DNA of 9,870 nt from Spirochaetaceae bacterium. GTDB lineage: Bacteria; Spirochaetota; Spirochaetia; Treponematales; Treponemataceae. The stretch is taken from the NCBI GenBank assembly GCA_031271875.1, contig JAISVD010000116.1, forward strand, positions 1 to 9,870, in the 5' to 3' direction. The translations under genes were made by a program, and so were the position numbers. This document shows positions 1 to 6,969 of the stretch, one piece after another (position 1 is the first letter of the stretch; each line of letters starts with the position of its first letter). The notes beneath the pieces were generated by a model. It was given only the letters and a program-made list of their open reading frames with translations. It did no database searches and was not told the origin of the DNA.

Positions 1-39
1 CCGAACAAATTCCGCTTAAAAAACGCAAACTATTAAAAG

Positions 40-80
40 GGAAACACTGATTTATGCTCGATACATAAATCAGTGTTTCC
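40..80. repeat. Perfect 17-bp inverted repeat (hairpin), copy 1
   Basis: The left arm GGAAACACTGATTTATG (40-56) is exactly complementary to the right arm at 64-80, with a 7-base loop CTCGATA. The hairpin lies 13 bases beyond the stop of the minus-strand reductase gene. Read on that strand it is followed by CCCTTTTAAT, a weak T tract, so it may act as an imperfect intrinsic terminator. A close relative occurs at 2674-2708 in the same orientation with one compensatory pair change, which suggests a dispersed hairpin element rather than a one-off terminator. The arms and their match are seen directly; the role is inferred. Confidence 0.8.
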
Positions 81-93
81 TTATACGCCCCTG

Positions 94-720
94 TTACCGG
101 ATGAAATTGGTCCACTCCCGGGACTGCTCAGGGGGAAGGGGAATACTCCCTCTGGAAGCATCGATAACTTTAAGCAGCCAGGCCATGGCCCCGGCGTTTT
201 TCCGGATCGTCTGCACACCTTCCTCGTCACGGAGTATCTCTCCGCTTTTTGCCCCGTACAGAACCGGCCAGTATTGTGACGGAGGTATGACCATCTCCGC
301 AAGCTGGAGGTAGTTATTCATCTGATGAATCACATCAACAGTCCCCGCGCGCCGCGCGATTGAGATCGAGGTTCCCACCTTGTATTTAAAATACCGGGAA
401 TTCGCGTAAAAGAGCCTGTCGAGAAAACATTTCATTGTTCCGCTTATACCGGCGTAATAGGTCGGCGACGCCAGGATAAAACCGTCGGCGTCCCGCATCT
501 TCATGGCGGTCTCGTTCAGTATATCATCGGTGATAACGCACCTGTTTTTTTCGGAACTTCCGCAGTAACCGCAGCCGCGGCACCCGGCGATATGCTGGTT
601 CCCGACCTGAATGATTTCAGTCTCTATCTCCTGCTGCCGCAGTTCACCGGCCATCAGGGAGAGGGCAATGGATGTGTTGCCCTCCTTTCTCGGACTGCCA
701 TTTATCGCGATAACAGTCAT
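94..720 (-). CDS. Iron-sulfur flavoprotein-like NADPH-dependent FMN reductase
   Basis: A 208-residue cytoplasmic flavodoxin-fold protein. The N-terminus has the FMN phosphate-binding loop GSPRKEGNT (residues 8-16). A second flavin-contact segment, ASPTYYAGISGTMKCFLDR, lies at about 84-102 and is typical of the NADPH-dependent FMN reductase family. Between them is a compact cysteine motif C47-x2-C50-x2-C53-x7-C61, the spacing used by iron-sulfur flavoproteins to hold a 4Fe-4S cluster. The likely role is electron transfer between a reduced carrier and an acceptor through FMN and the cluster; the physiological partner cannot be read from the sequence. The start is well supported by AAGGAGG at 727-733, six bases upstream of the ATG. 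The gene stands alone, divergent from the 1091 gene, and ends at the hairpin at 40-80. Simple cluster-less FMN reductases sometimes keep similar cysteines, so cluster binding is probable, not proven. Confidence 0.85.
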   Translation of the reverse strand: MTVIAINGSPRKEGNTSIALSLMAGELRQQEIETEIIQVGNQHIAGCRGCGYCGSSEKNRCVITDDILNETAMKMRDADGFILASPTYYAGISGTMKCFLDRLFYANSRYFKYKVGTSISIARRAGTVDVIHQMNNYLQLAEMVIPPSQYWPVLYGAKSGEILRDEEGVQTIRKNAGAMAWLLKVIDASRGSIPLPPEQSREWTNFIR

Positions 721-740
721 ACGATGCCTCCTTGTTACAG

Positions 741-768
741 CTTATACAAAGCATACATTATCGGTAAA
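741..768 (-). promoter_or_regulatory. Candidate sigma-70 promoter for the flavoprotein gene
   Basis: On the minus strand, TTTACC (763-768) and TATAAG (741-746) are separated by 16 bases. This would start transcription near 734, immediately before the AAGGAGG ribosome-binding site. The -10 box is good (5 of 6), the -35 box is mediocre (4 of 6), and the AT-rich surroundings make chance matches likely. Confidence 0.35.
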
Positions 769-1055
769 AACCATTGTGCGGGATTAATCCTTCTTTATAC
801 TATATGATGAAAAACAGCGCATATCAACTGTTTGTGAATGCACCCTGTCACCGGGGACAGAGCTGAACAAAAACCAGCTTCTTGCCCAGCAAACAATCAA
901 ATAACAACCTTATAAAATTTGTGTTATTATTCTGTAAGTTATGATATTTTATACATCTTTGATAAAAAGCTTTTTATTGAACAACTATGACACAGACTTT
1001 TTTCCATCGCAATTGTACTTTTATTATTTTCCGTAAAACATCTTGCGGATAGGGC
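769..1055. other. AT-rich non-coding intergenic stretch
   Basis: No ORF with a plausible ribosome-binding site is visible here. The only structures seen are a 16-base palindrome of an A tract and a T tract meeting at AAGCTT (962-977) and a short CTGTC/GACAG hairpin near 845-860. The stretch separates the divergent reductase and membrane-protein genes. The A and T tracts may bend the DNA, but no specific site is recognised. Confidence 0.6.
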
Positions 1056-1084
1056 TTGACCCTTCCTCTCTAGTTCCGTAGACT
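1056..1084 (+). promoter_or_regulatory. Sigma-70-type promoter for the membrane protein / ATPase / lgt group
   Basis: TTGACC (1056-1061, 5 of 6 to the -35 consensus) and TAGACT (1079-1084, 4 of 6 to the -10 consensus) are separated by the ideal 17 bases. Initiation about seven bases after the -10 box falls at about 1091, the first base of the GTG start codon of the next gene. The message may therefore be leaderless. Confidence 0.55.
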
Positions 1085-1090
1085 TTTATT

Positions 1091-1522
1091 GTGGAAAAAA
1101 ACAGACTGGAATATACAATTTTTCTCGTTTATGAAATACTGAGACTGGTATTTATCATATACATAGGAATGCAATCGGCGCTCACGGATATGCCCCTCTC
1201 CTGGTATGCAGGGATGGCGCTGCTGGTTATTCCGGCGCTGCTTCTGGTATTTCTTTTGCGAAGCGAAAAGGAGTTCGCGGTTTTCCGCCCCCTCCTTGGC
1301 ATTATTAAGATAGCCGGGATACCCGCCATAGGTATCTACTGGATTGTTTCATTTCCTCTCGCTGTTCAGACAAAATCGCTGGATAACGGTTACTCCCTCA
1401 AAATACTGGTATTTGTTCTGCTTATTCTCATCCTCGATTTTATCGTGGGGATTAACTGTTTTCGGGGTTATGAACAGCTGAAGGAAACCGATAAAAGAGA
1501 AAAGATATCGGAAGGTGAATAA
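1091..1522 (+). CDS. Small four-helix membrane protein of unknown function
   Basis: A 143-residue protein with four hydrophobic segments at about residues 8-27, 37-57, 66-91 and 102-122. It has a charged C-terminal tail (about 123-143, rich in K and E). I do not recognise a family and see no catalytic motif. The predicted start is GTG at 1091. No Shine-Dalgarno sequence precedes it, and the promoter at 1056-1084 would begin the transcript at the GTG itself, so leaderless translation is possible. The stop codon overlaps the ATG of the MinD-like ATPase gene by one base (TAATG), indicating translational coupling and perhaps a functional partnership, for instance as a membrane anchor or sensor for the ATPase. 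That partnership is inference. The start is less certain than the reading frame. Confidence 0.7.
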   Translation: MEKNRLEYTIFLVYEILRLVFIIYIGMQSALTDMPLSWYAGMALLVIPALLLVFLLRSEKEFAVFRPLLGIIKIAGIPAIGIYWIVSFPLAVQTKSLDNGYSLKILVFVLLILILDFIVGINCFRGYEQLKETDKREKISEGE

Positions 1523-2658
1523 TGCGGATTATACCGGTAGCCAGCGGAAAAGGCGGTGTTGGAAAAAGTCTTCTTTCGGCGAATCTGTCGATAGCCCTCG
1601 GTCAGGCGGGAAAAAAGGTCACCCTGGTGGATAGTGATCTGGGCGCCTCAAACCTTCATCTGGTTCTTGGTCACCAGGCTCCGAAAAAAGGGCTGGGAAC
1701 CTTTTTAACAGGCGCGTCCTCCTTTGAAGATACTATTGCGAAGACCGATTACGAAAATGTTTCTTTTATACCCGGCGATTCGGAAATTCCGGGTATAACA
1801 TCGATAAAGACAAACCAGAAACGGCTGCTTATCAATAAACTGATACAATCCGAGGCGGATTATGTAATCCTCGACCTTGGCGCGGGAACGCACCTCAATA
1901 TTCTCGACTTTTTTCTGCTGTCCCCCCGGGGAATCATTATTACCGCGCCCAGCGTGACGGCAACGCTGAACGCCTACCTCTTTCTCAAGAATGCGGTTTT
2001 CCGGTTTATGTCCACATCCTTTAAACAGGATTCACCGGCTTATGCCTATCTGCAAAAACTGAAGAACGACACCTCCTCTCTTCAGCGGATGTATATTCCC
2101 CGGCTTATCGAAGCGATTCAGGGGATAGACCCTGAAAGCGCGGAGGTTTTTGTCGGAAGAATGAACCGGTTTCATCCGCGGCTCATCATGAATATGGTGG
2201 AGGACCCGAAGGATGCGGACAAGGCGCAGAAGATACGGCGTTCCTGCAAGGAGTATCTGGGGATCGATATGGAACACCTTGGTATCATGTACCGGGACAG
2301 TATGCAGGATATCGCCCTTTCTTCCCGGCTTCCGGTCATCATATATAAACCCCAGTCGCTTCTCTCTCAAGGGATATACCGTATAGCGGATAAAATTATC
2401 CAGTCCGAAGATCAGCCGGTTGAATCCATCGAGGATGTTGCGGAGGAGAGTTTCCATACCGCCGAAATGGAGGCTTCCCTCGACTACGAGACCCGCATAT
2501 CCTATGTTGAGGACCTCATCGGGAGCGGCGCTCTGACGATGGGGGATCTTGCGGAGACGATAAAAACACAGCAGTATGAGATTACCCAATTAAGGAAGGA
2601 AAACCAGCTTCTCAGGTCAAAACTGGTAAAGGCCGCTTCCATGGGATTCAAGCTGTAA
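1522..2658 (+). CDS. MinD/ParA-type ATPase, FlhG-like, with C-terminal coiled coil
   Basis: A 378-residue SIMIBI-class P-loop ATPase. It has a deviant Walker A motif, GKGGVGKS (residues 9-16), with the signature lysine K10 and catalytic-loop K15. The switch I region DSDLGASN (37-44) resembles the D-x-D-x-G of MinD/FlhG, and the Walker B-like strand YVILDLGAG is at 114-122. Family members dimerise on ATP, often on the membrane or at a cell pole, to position septa, flagella or other machinery. The ATPase core ends at about 295. It is followed by an acidic linker and a predicted helix or coiled coil (about 345-372, QQYEITQLRKENQLLRSKL), longer than in plain MinD. I see no obvious amphipathic membrane-targeting tail. 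GGAAGGTGA just upstream serves as ribosome-binding site, and the ATG overlaps the preceding stop. No flhF or min genes are adjacent, so its cargo is unknown. Confidence 0.85.
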   Translation: MRIIPVASGKGGVGKSLLSANLSIALGQAGKKVTLVDSDLGASNLHLVLGHQAPKKGLGTFLTGASSFEDTIAKTDYENVSFIPGDSEIPGITSIKTNQKRLLINKLIQSEADYVILDLGAGTHLNILDFFLLSPRGIIITAPSVTATLNAYLFLKNAVFRFMSTSFKQDSPAYAYLQKLKNDTSSLQRMYIPRLIEAIQGIDPESAEVFVGRMNRFHPRLIMNMVEDPKDADKAQKIRRSCKEYLGIDMEHLGIMYRDSMQDIALSSRLPVIIYKPQSLLSQGIYRIADKIIQSEDQPVESIEDVAEESFHTAEMEASLDYETRISYVEDLIGSGALTMGDLAETIKTQQYEITQLRKENQLLRSKLVKAASMGFKL

Positions 2659-2673
2659 CTATTATATAAAGAG

Positions 2674-2708
2674 AACACAGATTTATGCTCAATGCATAAA
2701 TCTGTGTT
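2674..2708. repeat. Perfect 15-bp inverted repeat (hairpin), copy 2
   Basis: The arm AACACAGATTTATGC (2674-2688) pairs completely with 2694-2708 around the five-base loop TCAAT. It closely matches the hairpin at 40-80, sharing the loop core CTCRAT and the flanking TGTTTCCYTATRC. The T-A pair at 48/72 in copy 1 is A-T at 2679/2703 here. It lies in the transcribed gap between the ATPase gene and lgt, with no T tract after it on the plus strand. A role in RNA stability or partial attenuation is more likely than full termination, or it is simply a repeat insertion. Confidence 0.8.
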
Positions 2709-2721
2709 TCCCTATGCAAAC

Positions 2722-2726
2722 AGGAG
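2722..2726 (+). promoter_or_regulatory. Ribosome-binding site that sets the lgt start
   Basis: AGGAG ends seven bases before the ATG at 2734. The alternative in-frame ATG at 2692 lies inside the hairpin at 2674-2708 and has no Shine-Dalgarno sequence. It would add 14 residues unlike any Lgt N-terminus. The downstream start is therefore preferred. Confidence 0.8.
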
Positions 2727-2733
2727 ATTCCTT

Positions 2734-3738
2734 ATGCCCCTCGCTATACCATTTCCTTCATGGATTACACCTGAAGTTTTTCCTGGTGTCCCGATTCTTC
2801 AGTATGTCCGCTGGTACGGGGTCATGTACCTGTGCGCATTTGCGATTGCATACCTTCTTTTTAAAAGGCAGGTGAAGGAGGGCGTCCTTGACCGTCCCGG
2901 ATACATGGCGACAGGCGATGATGTTATCAGTTTTTTTACCTGGGGCATTCTGGGGCTGCTTCTTGGGGCGCGGCTTTTTTCCGTATTGATATATGATACT
3001 TCGGGGTTGTACCGGCAGAAACCCTGGCTGGTGTTCTGGCCCTTTGACAGTGACATGCAATTCACCGGACTTCAGGGTATGTCCTATCACGGCGGCTTCG
3101 TGGGAGGGTTCCTCGGTACAATACTCTGGTGCCTGAAAAAGAAGCAGCCCCTGTTCCGCTGGATCGATGTGATGGCTGTGTCGATTCCCCTGGGCTACAC
3201 CTGCGGCCGTCTGGGAAATTTTATCAACGGAGAATTGTTCGGGCGGGTAACGACGGTTCCCTGGGGGATGATTTTTCCCCAAGCGCGTAGATTTTCCGTT
3301 TCCCTTCCCTGGGTACAGGATATGATCGAAAAAAGCGGCATTTCCGTTCCCACGGGGACACTGCTGGTTAATCTTCCCCGTCATCCAAGCCAGCTCTATG
3401 AAGCCTTTTTTGAAGGGGTCGCGCTTTTTCTGCTTCTCTGGTTTCTCCGGAAACACAAGCCCTTTGACGGGTTTCTTTCGGGGATGTATATCATCGGGTA
3501 CGGGTTTGTACGTTTTATTATTGAATATTTCCGTGAGCCCGATACCGATATCGGTTACCGGATTACCGCCGCAGGAGACGCTCCGACCTACATTAATGTA
3601 TCGCTTCTCAATATTTCAACGGGACAGATTCTCTGTCTTTGTATGATCGCCATGGGGCTTCTGCTGCTGTTGGGTACGTATTTGTGGTATAAAAAGCATC
3701 CTGTAGCGGCAGACGTAAAGCAGAGCAGTACTTCATAA
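2734..3738 (+). CDS. lgt: Prolipoprotein diacylglyceryl transferase
   Basis: Lgt transfers diacylglycerol from phosphatidylglycerol to the lipobox cysteine of prolipoproteins, the first step of lipoprotein maturation in the inner membrane. From the start at 2734 the protein has 334 residues and several membrane segments. Recognised family blocks are RWYGVMY (about 26-32), YHGGFVGGF (118-126, with the conserved H119), the Lgt signature GRLGNFINGELFG (158-170, with R159, N162 and E167), HPSQLYE (217-223) and GFVRFIIEYFREPD (257-270). These cover the residues expected for phosphatidylglycerol binding and catalysis. A loop of about 35 residues between the signature and HPSQLYE is somewhat extended. 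It follows the MinD-like gene by 75 bases, with a hairpin in between, and may be cotranscribed. It ends 21 bases from the convergent minus-strand operon, with no clear terminator between them. Confidence 0.95.
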   Translation: MPLAIPFPSWITPEVFPGVPILQYVRWYGVMYLCAFAIAYLLFKRQVKEGVLDRPGYMATGDDVISFFTWGILGLLLGARLFSVLIYDTSGLYRQKPWLVFWPFDSDMQFTGLQGMSYHGGFVGGFLGTILWCLKKKQPLFRWIDVMAVSIPLGYTCGRLGNFINGELFGRVTTVPWGMIFPQARRFSVSLPWVQDMIEKSGISVPTGTLLVNLPRHPSQLYEAFFEGVALFLLLWFLRKHKPFDGFLSGMYIIGYGFVRFIIEYFREPDTDIGYRITAAGDAPTYINVSLLNISTGQILCLCMIAMGLLLLLGTYLWYKKHPVAADVKQSSTS

Positions 3739-3759
3739 AACAGCCGCAACACTGAGGGA

Positions 3760-4488
3760 TTATTCTTCCTCCGGTTCCTGTTGTGCCGAAAACCTCCTGA
3801 AAACCCCGAGAAATTCCTCCCGTGAGAGGGACACTGCTCCCAGGCGGCTCTTGTACTCCATCGGCATACCGAGGTCCCAGAGGGCAAACCCTGCGGATTC
3901 CAGATAGCGCGATGTAAGTATCATCTGAACCGTACCGGCTGAATTCTCCTCATAATAACCCGAATAGCTTGTGTATACCCTGCCGACGGAAACACCGAAT
4001 TCCCCCGCCGCAAGTTTTCCCTCCCGGTACAGGCCGAAGGAGCGCATCCTTACAGGATATCCGCCGCTGCGGTGCAGCCCGGTAAAACGGTGTCTCAAGG
4101 GCGCGGTGAGCCAGTCGTCGCCGTGAACCGCAGCGCAGCGGCTGAGGATACCGTCAAAATCGCTGTCGGGGCGCAGTTCGTATTGCCCCAGAAGCCGTCT
4201 TACAGAGCCGCTGACATGAAGGTCACCGAAACGGAGAACCGCCCGTTCTCTGTGGAGCTTTGGGAGCAGAACCGCATATCTCGGTGTATCGATGTTTTCC
4301 GGCTCTCCCGTGTACATGGACATGACGAGAAATCCCGCCTCCATGAGCCCCGCGATATATGCCGGATCAAAATCCGGTGAAATGCAGAATTCTTCCCGGT
4401 AATTTTCCGAAAGTATAGCATCAACGGTTTCCTTCGGATCATCGCCGGAAAACAGGACCGCCATGCCCCAGGGATTAAACTTGAGCAT
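3760..4488 (-). CDS. Divergent leucyl/phenylalanyl-tRNA-protein transferase (Aat-like) protein
   Basis: A 242-residue protein resembling Aat, which adds Leu or Phe to N-terminal Arg or Lys of proteins as an N-degron (E. coli Aat is 234 residues). Matching blocks are PKLHRERAVLRFGDLHVSGSV (76-96), a spaced CA...G..W.T region (118-128) and YREGKLAAGEFGVSVGRVYTS (154-174, compare the Aat pattern of EL-VGGLYGV-LG). Near the end, LWDLGMPMEYKSRLGA (203-218) corresponds to the Aat LIDCQ...H-ASLGA block. The catalytic Asp is kept (D205), but the usual Gln two residues on is Gly (G207). The GESMFS segment is replaced by SYSGYY. The fold is therefore probably Aat/GNAT-like with changed donor or substrate use, and the exact reaction is unknown. 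The start at 4488 has AGGAG about 12 bases upstream. It is the last gene of the four-gene operon, 24 bases after transketolase. Confidence 0.7.
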   Translation of the reverse strand: MLKFNPWGMAVLFSGDDPKETVDAILSENYREEFCISPDFDPAYIAGLMEAGFLVMSMYTGEPENIDTPRYAVLLPKLHRERAVLRFGDLHVSGSVRRLLGQYELRPDSDFDGILSRCAAVHGDDWLTAPLRHRFTGLHRSGGYPVRMRSFGLYREGKLAAGEFGVSVGRVYTSYSGYYEENSAGTVQMILTSRYLESAGFALWDLGMPMEYKSRLGAVSLSREEFLGVFRRFSAQQEPEEE

Positions 4489-4512
4489 TTGTCTCTTCTG
4501 CTCCTGAGCGGT

Positions 4513-6480
4513 TCAACCGGTAATCATCTTTGCCAGATTTTCCGCCGTAAACCCGAGATGTTCCGCGACCTTATCTCCGGGGCCTGACTCGCCGAACCGG
4601 CTGATACAGAAGATATGTCCCGGAGAAGTAACCAGTGTCTCCCAACCGCAGGCGGTACCGGCTTCGGCAGCGTATATGCCGGGAGCGCTTCCGGTGAGCA
4701 TGTTTTTCAGTACAGCGGGCTGTGACGCAAAAAGCTCTCTGTTTATGACGGAAACCACCCGTATTGTTCTGTCCGTTATGAGTTCCGCCGCACGGAGAGC
4801 GAGGGAAACCTCGGAACCTGAGGCAAGGATAGTTACCTCAGGCGAAACATCCCCGTACCGCACAATATACGCTCCGCAGGCGATTGTGTTGCGCCAGTCG
4901 GGATCGTCTTTTTCATAAACCGGTATAGTCTGCCTCGTGAGGATGAGGCAGACAGGCCCCGATGTATGGTTGAAGGCCATCTGCCAGGCGATTCCCGTCT
5001 CCTCGGCATCTCCGGGGCGGAGTACGGTAACATCCGGTATCAGCCTGAGGGAGTTTATTGTTTCCACCGGCTGATGGGTAGGGCCGTCTTCACCGACATA
5101 GATCGAATCGTGGGTAAAGAGGTAAATTACCGGTGTTTTCATGAGCGCCGAGAGGCGCAGGGCCGGGCGCAGGTAATCGGCAAATACGAGGAAAGTCGCA
5201 CAGAACGCCCGCAGCCCGCCGTGGAGCTGGATTCCGTTTGATATTGCCGCCATGGCAAATTCCCTCACCCCAAACCGGATATACCGGCCCCAAGGGCGCT
5301 CCGGGCTGTAATCATCGGCGGGCTTCAGTGTTACCCCATTTGGTCCCTCCAGGTCCGCAGAACCTCCCACGAGACCCTTATACAGCTGTGCCATAACATT
5401 GAGCGCTGCACCCGAAGCCGTCCTGGTGGCAACCATATCGCCGGGCTTATACTCCGCAAAAACCGGGTTTTCCGTCACCTTCCCTGAATGGAATATATCC
5501 CACTCCTTCCGTTTTTCAGGATATGTTTCCGACCAGGTGTCAAACAGTTTTCGCCATTTGGCGTAATTCTCATCTAACTGTTTCCTGCGTACCTCAAAAC
5601 AGGCATACGCTTCAGGATCGACAGAGAAAAACCGTTCGGGATCGAGGCCAAGGTGTTTTTTCGCTTCCAGTACCCCCTCCTTTCCGATGGGAGCGCCATG
5701 GGCCTTTGCCGTTCCCGCAACCGCAGGAGCGCCGTGTCCTATCTCGGATTTGAGCATGATAAAGGAGGGCCTGAGATCGCTTTTCGCCTGTTCCACAAGG
5801 GAGCGTATCCCATCCATATCATACATACTTCCCCGGAGTACCTGCCACCCATATGATTCATACCGCATGGCAACATCTTCGGAGAAAGCGAGATCCGCGG
5901 AACCATCTATTGTTATCCGGTTGTCATCATAAAACAGAATGAGTTTTCCCAGTTTGAGGTGTCCCGCGAGGCTGCACGCTTCGGAGGTCACCCCTTCCAT
6001 CAGGCAGCCCTCCCCGAGCAGTACATACGTGTAATGGTCAACAACGGGAAATTCCGGTGTGTTGAACCGGGCCGCCAGCATTGTTTCGGCAATGGCTTGT
6101 CCCACTGCCATCGCCATACCCTGCCCCAGCGGCCCCGTGGTTGCCTCCACACCTTCTGTTATGCCGTATTCGGGATGTCCGGGACAGATTGAACCAACCT
6201 GCCGGAACTGTTTGATATCTTCAATGGTAATCTTGTAACCTGAAAGATGCAGAATTGCATACAGGAGCATTGAACCGTGGCCCGCGGAGAGTATAAATCT
6301 GTCCCGGTTGACCCAGTCCGGAGCTTCCGGTGTGTGGCTGAGAATTTCGCCGTAAAGCACCGCGGCGAGTTCGGCACAGCCAAGGGGCAGTCCCGGATGA
6401 CCTGAGTTTGCCTTCTGGATTGCATCCATCGACAGGCTCCGTACTGCCAGCGCGGCGGCGGCAAGTCCTTTTTTATCCAT
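4513..6480 (-). CDS. tkt: Transketolase
   Basis: A thiamine-diphosphate enzyme of the non-oxidative pentose phosphate pathway that moves two-carbon units between ketose and aldose phosphates in the cytoplasm. At 655 residues it is full length (E. coli 663). The pyrophosphate-binding part shows SGHPG (26-30), GHGSMLLY (67-74) and GPLGQG (116-121), with the cofactor and metal motif from G156 to N187 (GEGCLMEG ... YDDNRITIDG). The pyrimidine part shows FGVREFAMAA with the catalytic Glu, then HDSIYVGEDGPTHQP. The C-terminal domain is intact. The metal-binding GDG triplet reads GEG here (E157). The start overlaps the ptsN region: AAGGG in the last ptsN codons serves as ribosome-binding site, and only five bases separate the two genes, indicating coupling. 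It is the third gene of the minus-strand operon. Confidence 0.97.
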   Translation of the reverse strand: MDKKGLAAAALAVRSLSMDAIQKANSGHPGLPLGCAELAAVLYGEILSHTPEAPDWVNRDRFILSAGHGSMLLYAILHLSGYKITIEDIKQFRQVGSICPGHPEYGITEGVEATTGPLGQGMAMAVGQAIAETMLAARFNTPEFPVVDHYTYVLLGEGCLMEGVTSEACSLAGHLKLGKLILFYDDNRITIDGSADLAFSEDVAMRYESYGWQVLRGSMYDMDGIRSLVEQAKSDLRPSFIMLKSEIGHGAPAVAGTAKAHGAPIGKEGVLEAKKHLGLDPERFFSVDPEAYACFEVRRKQLDENYAKWRKLFDTWSETYPEKRKEWDIFHSGKVTENPVFAEYKPGDMVATRTASGAALNVMAQLYKGLVGGSADLEGPNGVTLKPADDYSPERPWGRYIRFGVREFAMAAISNGIQLHGGLRAFCATFLVFADYLRPALRLSALMKTPVIYLFTHDSIYVGEDGPTHQPVETINSLRLIPDVTVLRPGDAEETGIAWQMAFNHTSGPVCLILTRQTIPVYEKDDPDWRNTIACGAYIVRYGDVSPEVTILASGSEVSLALRAAELITDRTIRVVSVINRELFASQPAVLKNMLTGSAPGIYAAEAGTACGWETLVTSPGHIFCISRFGESGPGDKVAEHLGFTAENLAKMITG

Positions 6481-6485
6481 AATTG

Positions 6486-6956
6486 CTACCCTTGAGTGTA
6501 TTTTTTTACCGCTTCCAGCAGTACGGTTTTTTCCGGTTTTGTTTCAAGGATTGCCCTGAATGCATCTTTCTGGAAGAGTTTTGCGAGTTCCGCCAGGTTG
6601 CTTCTATGGCACTGTGGATTGCTCGTAAGCAGAAGAAAAAAAGCATATACAGGCAGAGCGTCGGGAGAGGACATAAGAATGGGTGTCTCAAGGAACCCGA
6701 CAAAAATACGCTGATTCTCCTTTTTTTCCAGCAGGGAAAAACGGGGGTGGGGCAGCGCAATACCGTGGCCGATAGCGGTACTCATCAGCTCTTCCCGCTG
6801 ACACAGCTCGGTATACAACTTTTCCGGTTTGAGATTTTCCGGCAGAACAACACACTGGCAGATATCCCAGTAAATTTTTTCCGTGGTGTCCTCTGTTATC
6901 CCGTGAATTACCTCACCGTTGTGTATCAATTCATACACAGAACAGGTATTTTCCAT
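6486..6956 (-). CDS. ptsN: PTS EIIA domain protein, PtsN/fructose-type
   Basis: A 156-residue stand-alone EIIA of the nitrogen/fructose class. The phosphorylation motif is AIGHGIALPHPRF (61-73), with H70 as the likely phosphoacceptor from HPr. A second family histidine lies in CHRSNLAELAKLF (116-128). The N-terminal half (about 28-60) matches the family's opening helix and strand. No sugar-transport IIB or IIC domain is attached or nearby, so a regulatory role like EIIA-Ntr is more likely than sugar uptake. The gene sits between the unknown 490-residue protein (13-base gap) and tkt (5-base gap), suggesting control of, or response to, carbon flow. AAGGA lies upstream of the ATG but at a long spacing. 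Placement in the family is firm; assignment as PtsN rather than another fructose-type IIA is moderate. Confidence 0.85.
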   Translation of the reverse strand: MENTCSVYELIHNGEVIHGITEDTTEKIYWDICQCVVLPENLKPEKLYTELCQREELMSTAIGHGIALPHPRFSLLEKKENQRIFVGFLETPILMSSPDALPVYAFFLLLTSNPQCHRSNLAELAKLFQKDAFRAILETKPEKTVLLEAVKKYTQG

Positions 6957-6969
6957 TGGCCTGGTATCC

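Noticed and set aside
962..977. 16-base A/T palindrome centred on AAGCTT as an operator
   Set aside because: A run of As meeting a run of Ts is self-complementary by composition, in an AT-rich spacer, with no second copy.
2032..2589. 185-codon minus-strand ORF within the MinD-like gene
   Set aside because: It is antisense to a gene with clear ATPase motifs, shows no recognisable domain and has no ribosome-binding context.
2692..2733. N-terminal extension of Lgt from the ATG at 2692
   Set aside because: This ATG is inside a conserved hairpin and lacks a ribosome-binding site; AGGAG at 2722-2726 supports 2734.
2758..3456. 232-codon minus-strand ORF opposite lgt
   Set aside because: Low-complexity, basic translation antisense to a well-conserved lgt; a shadow frame.
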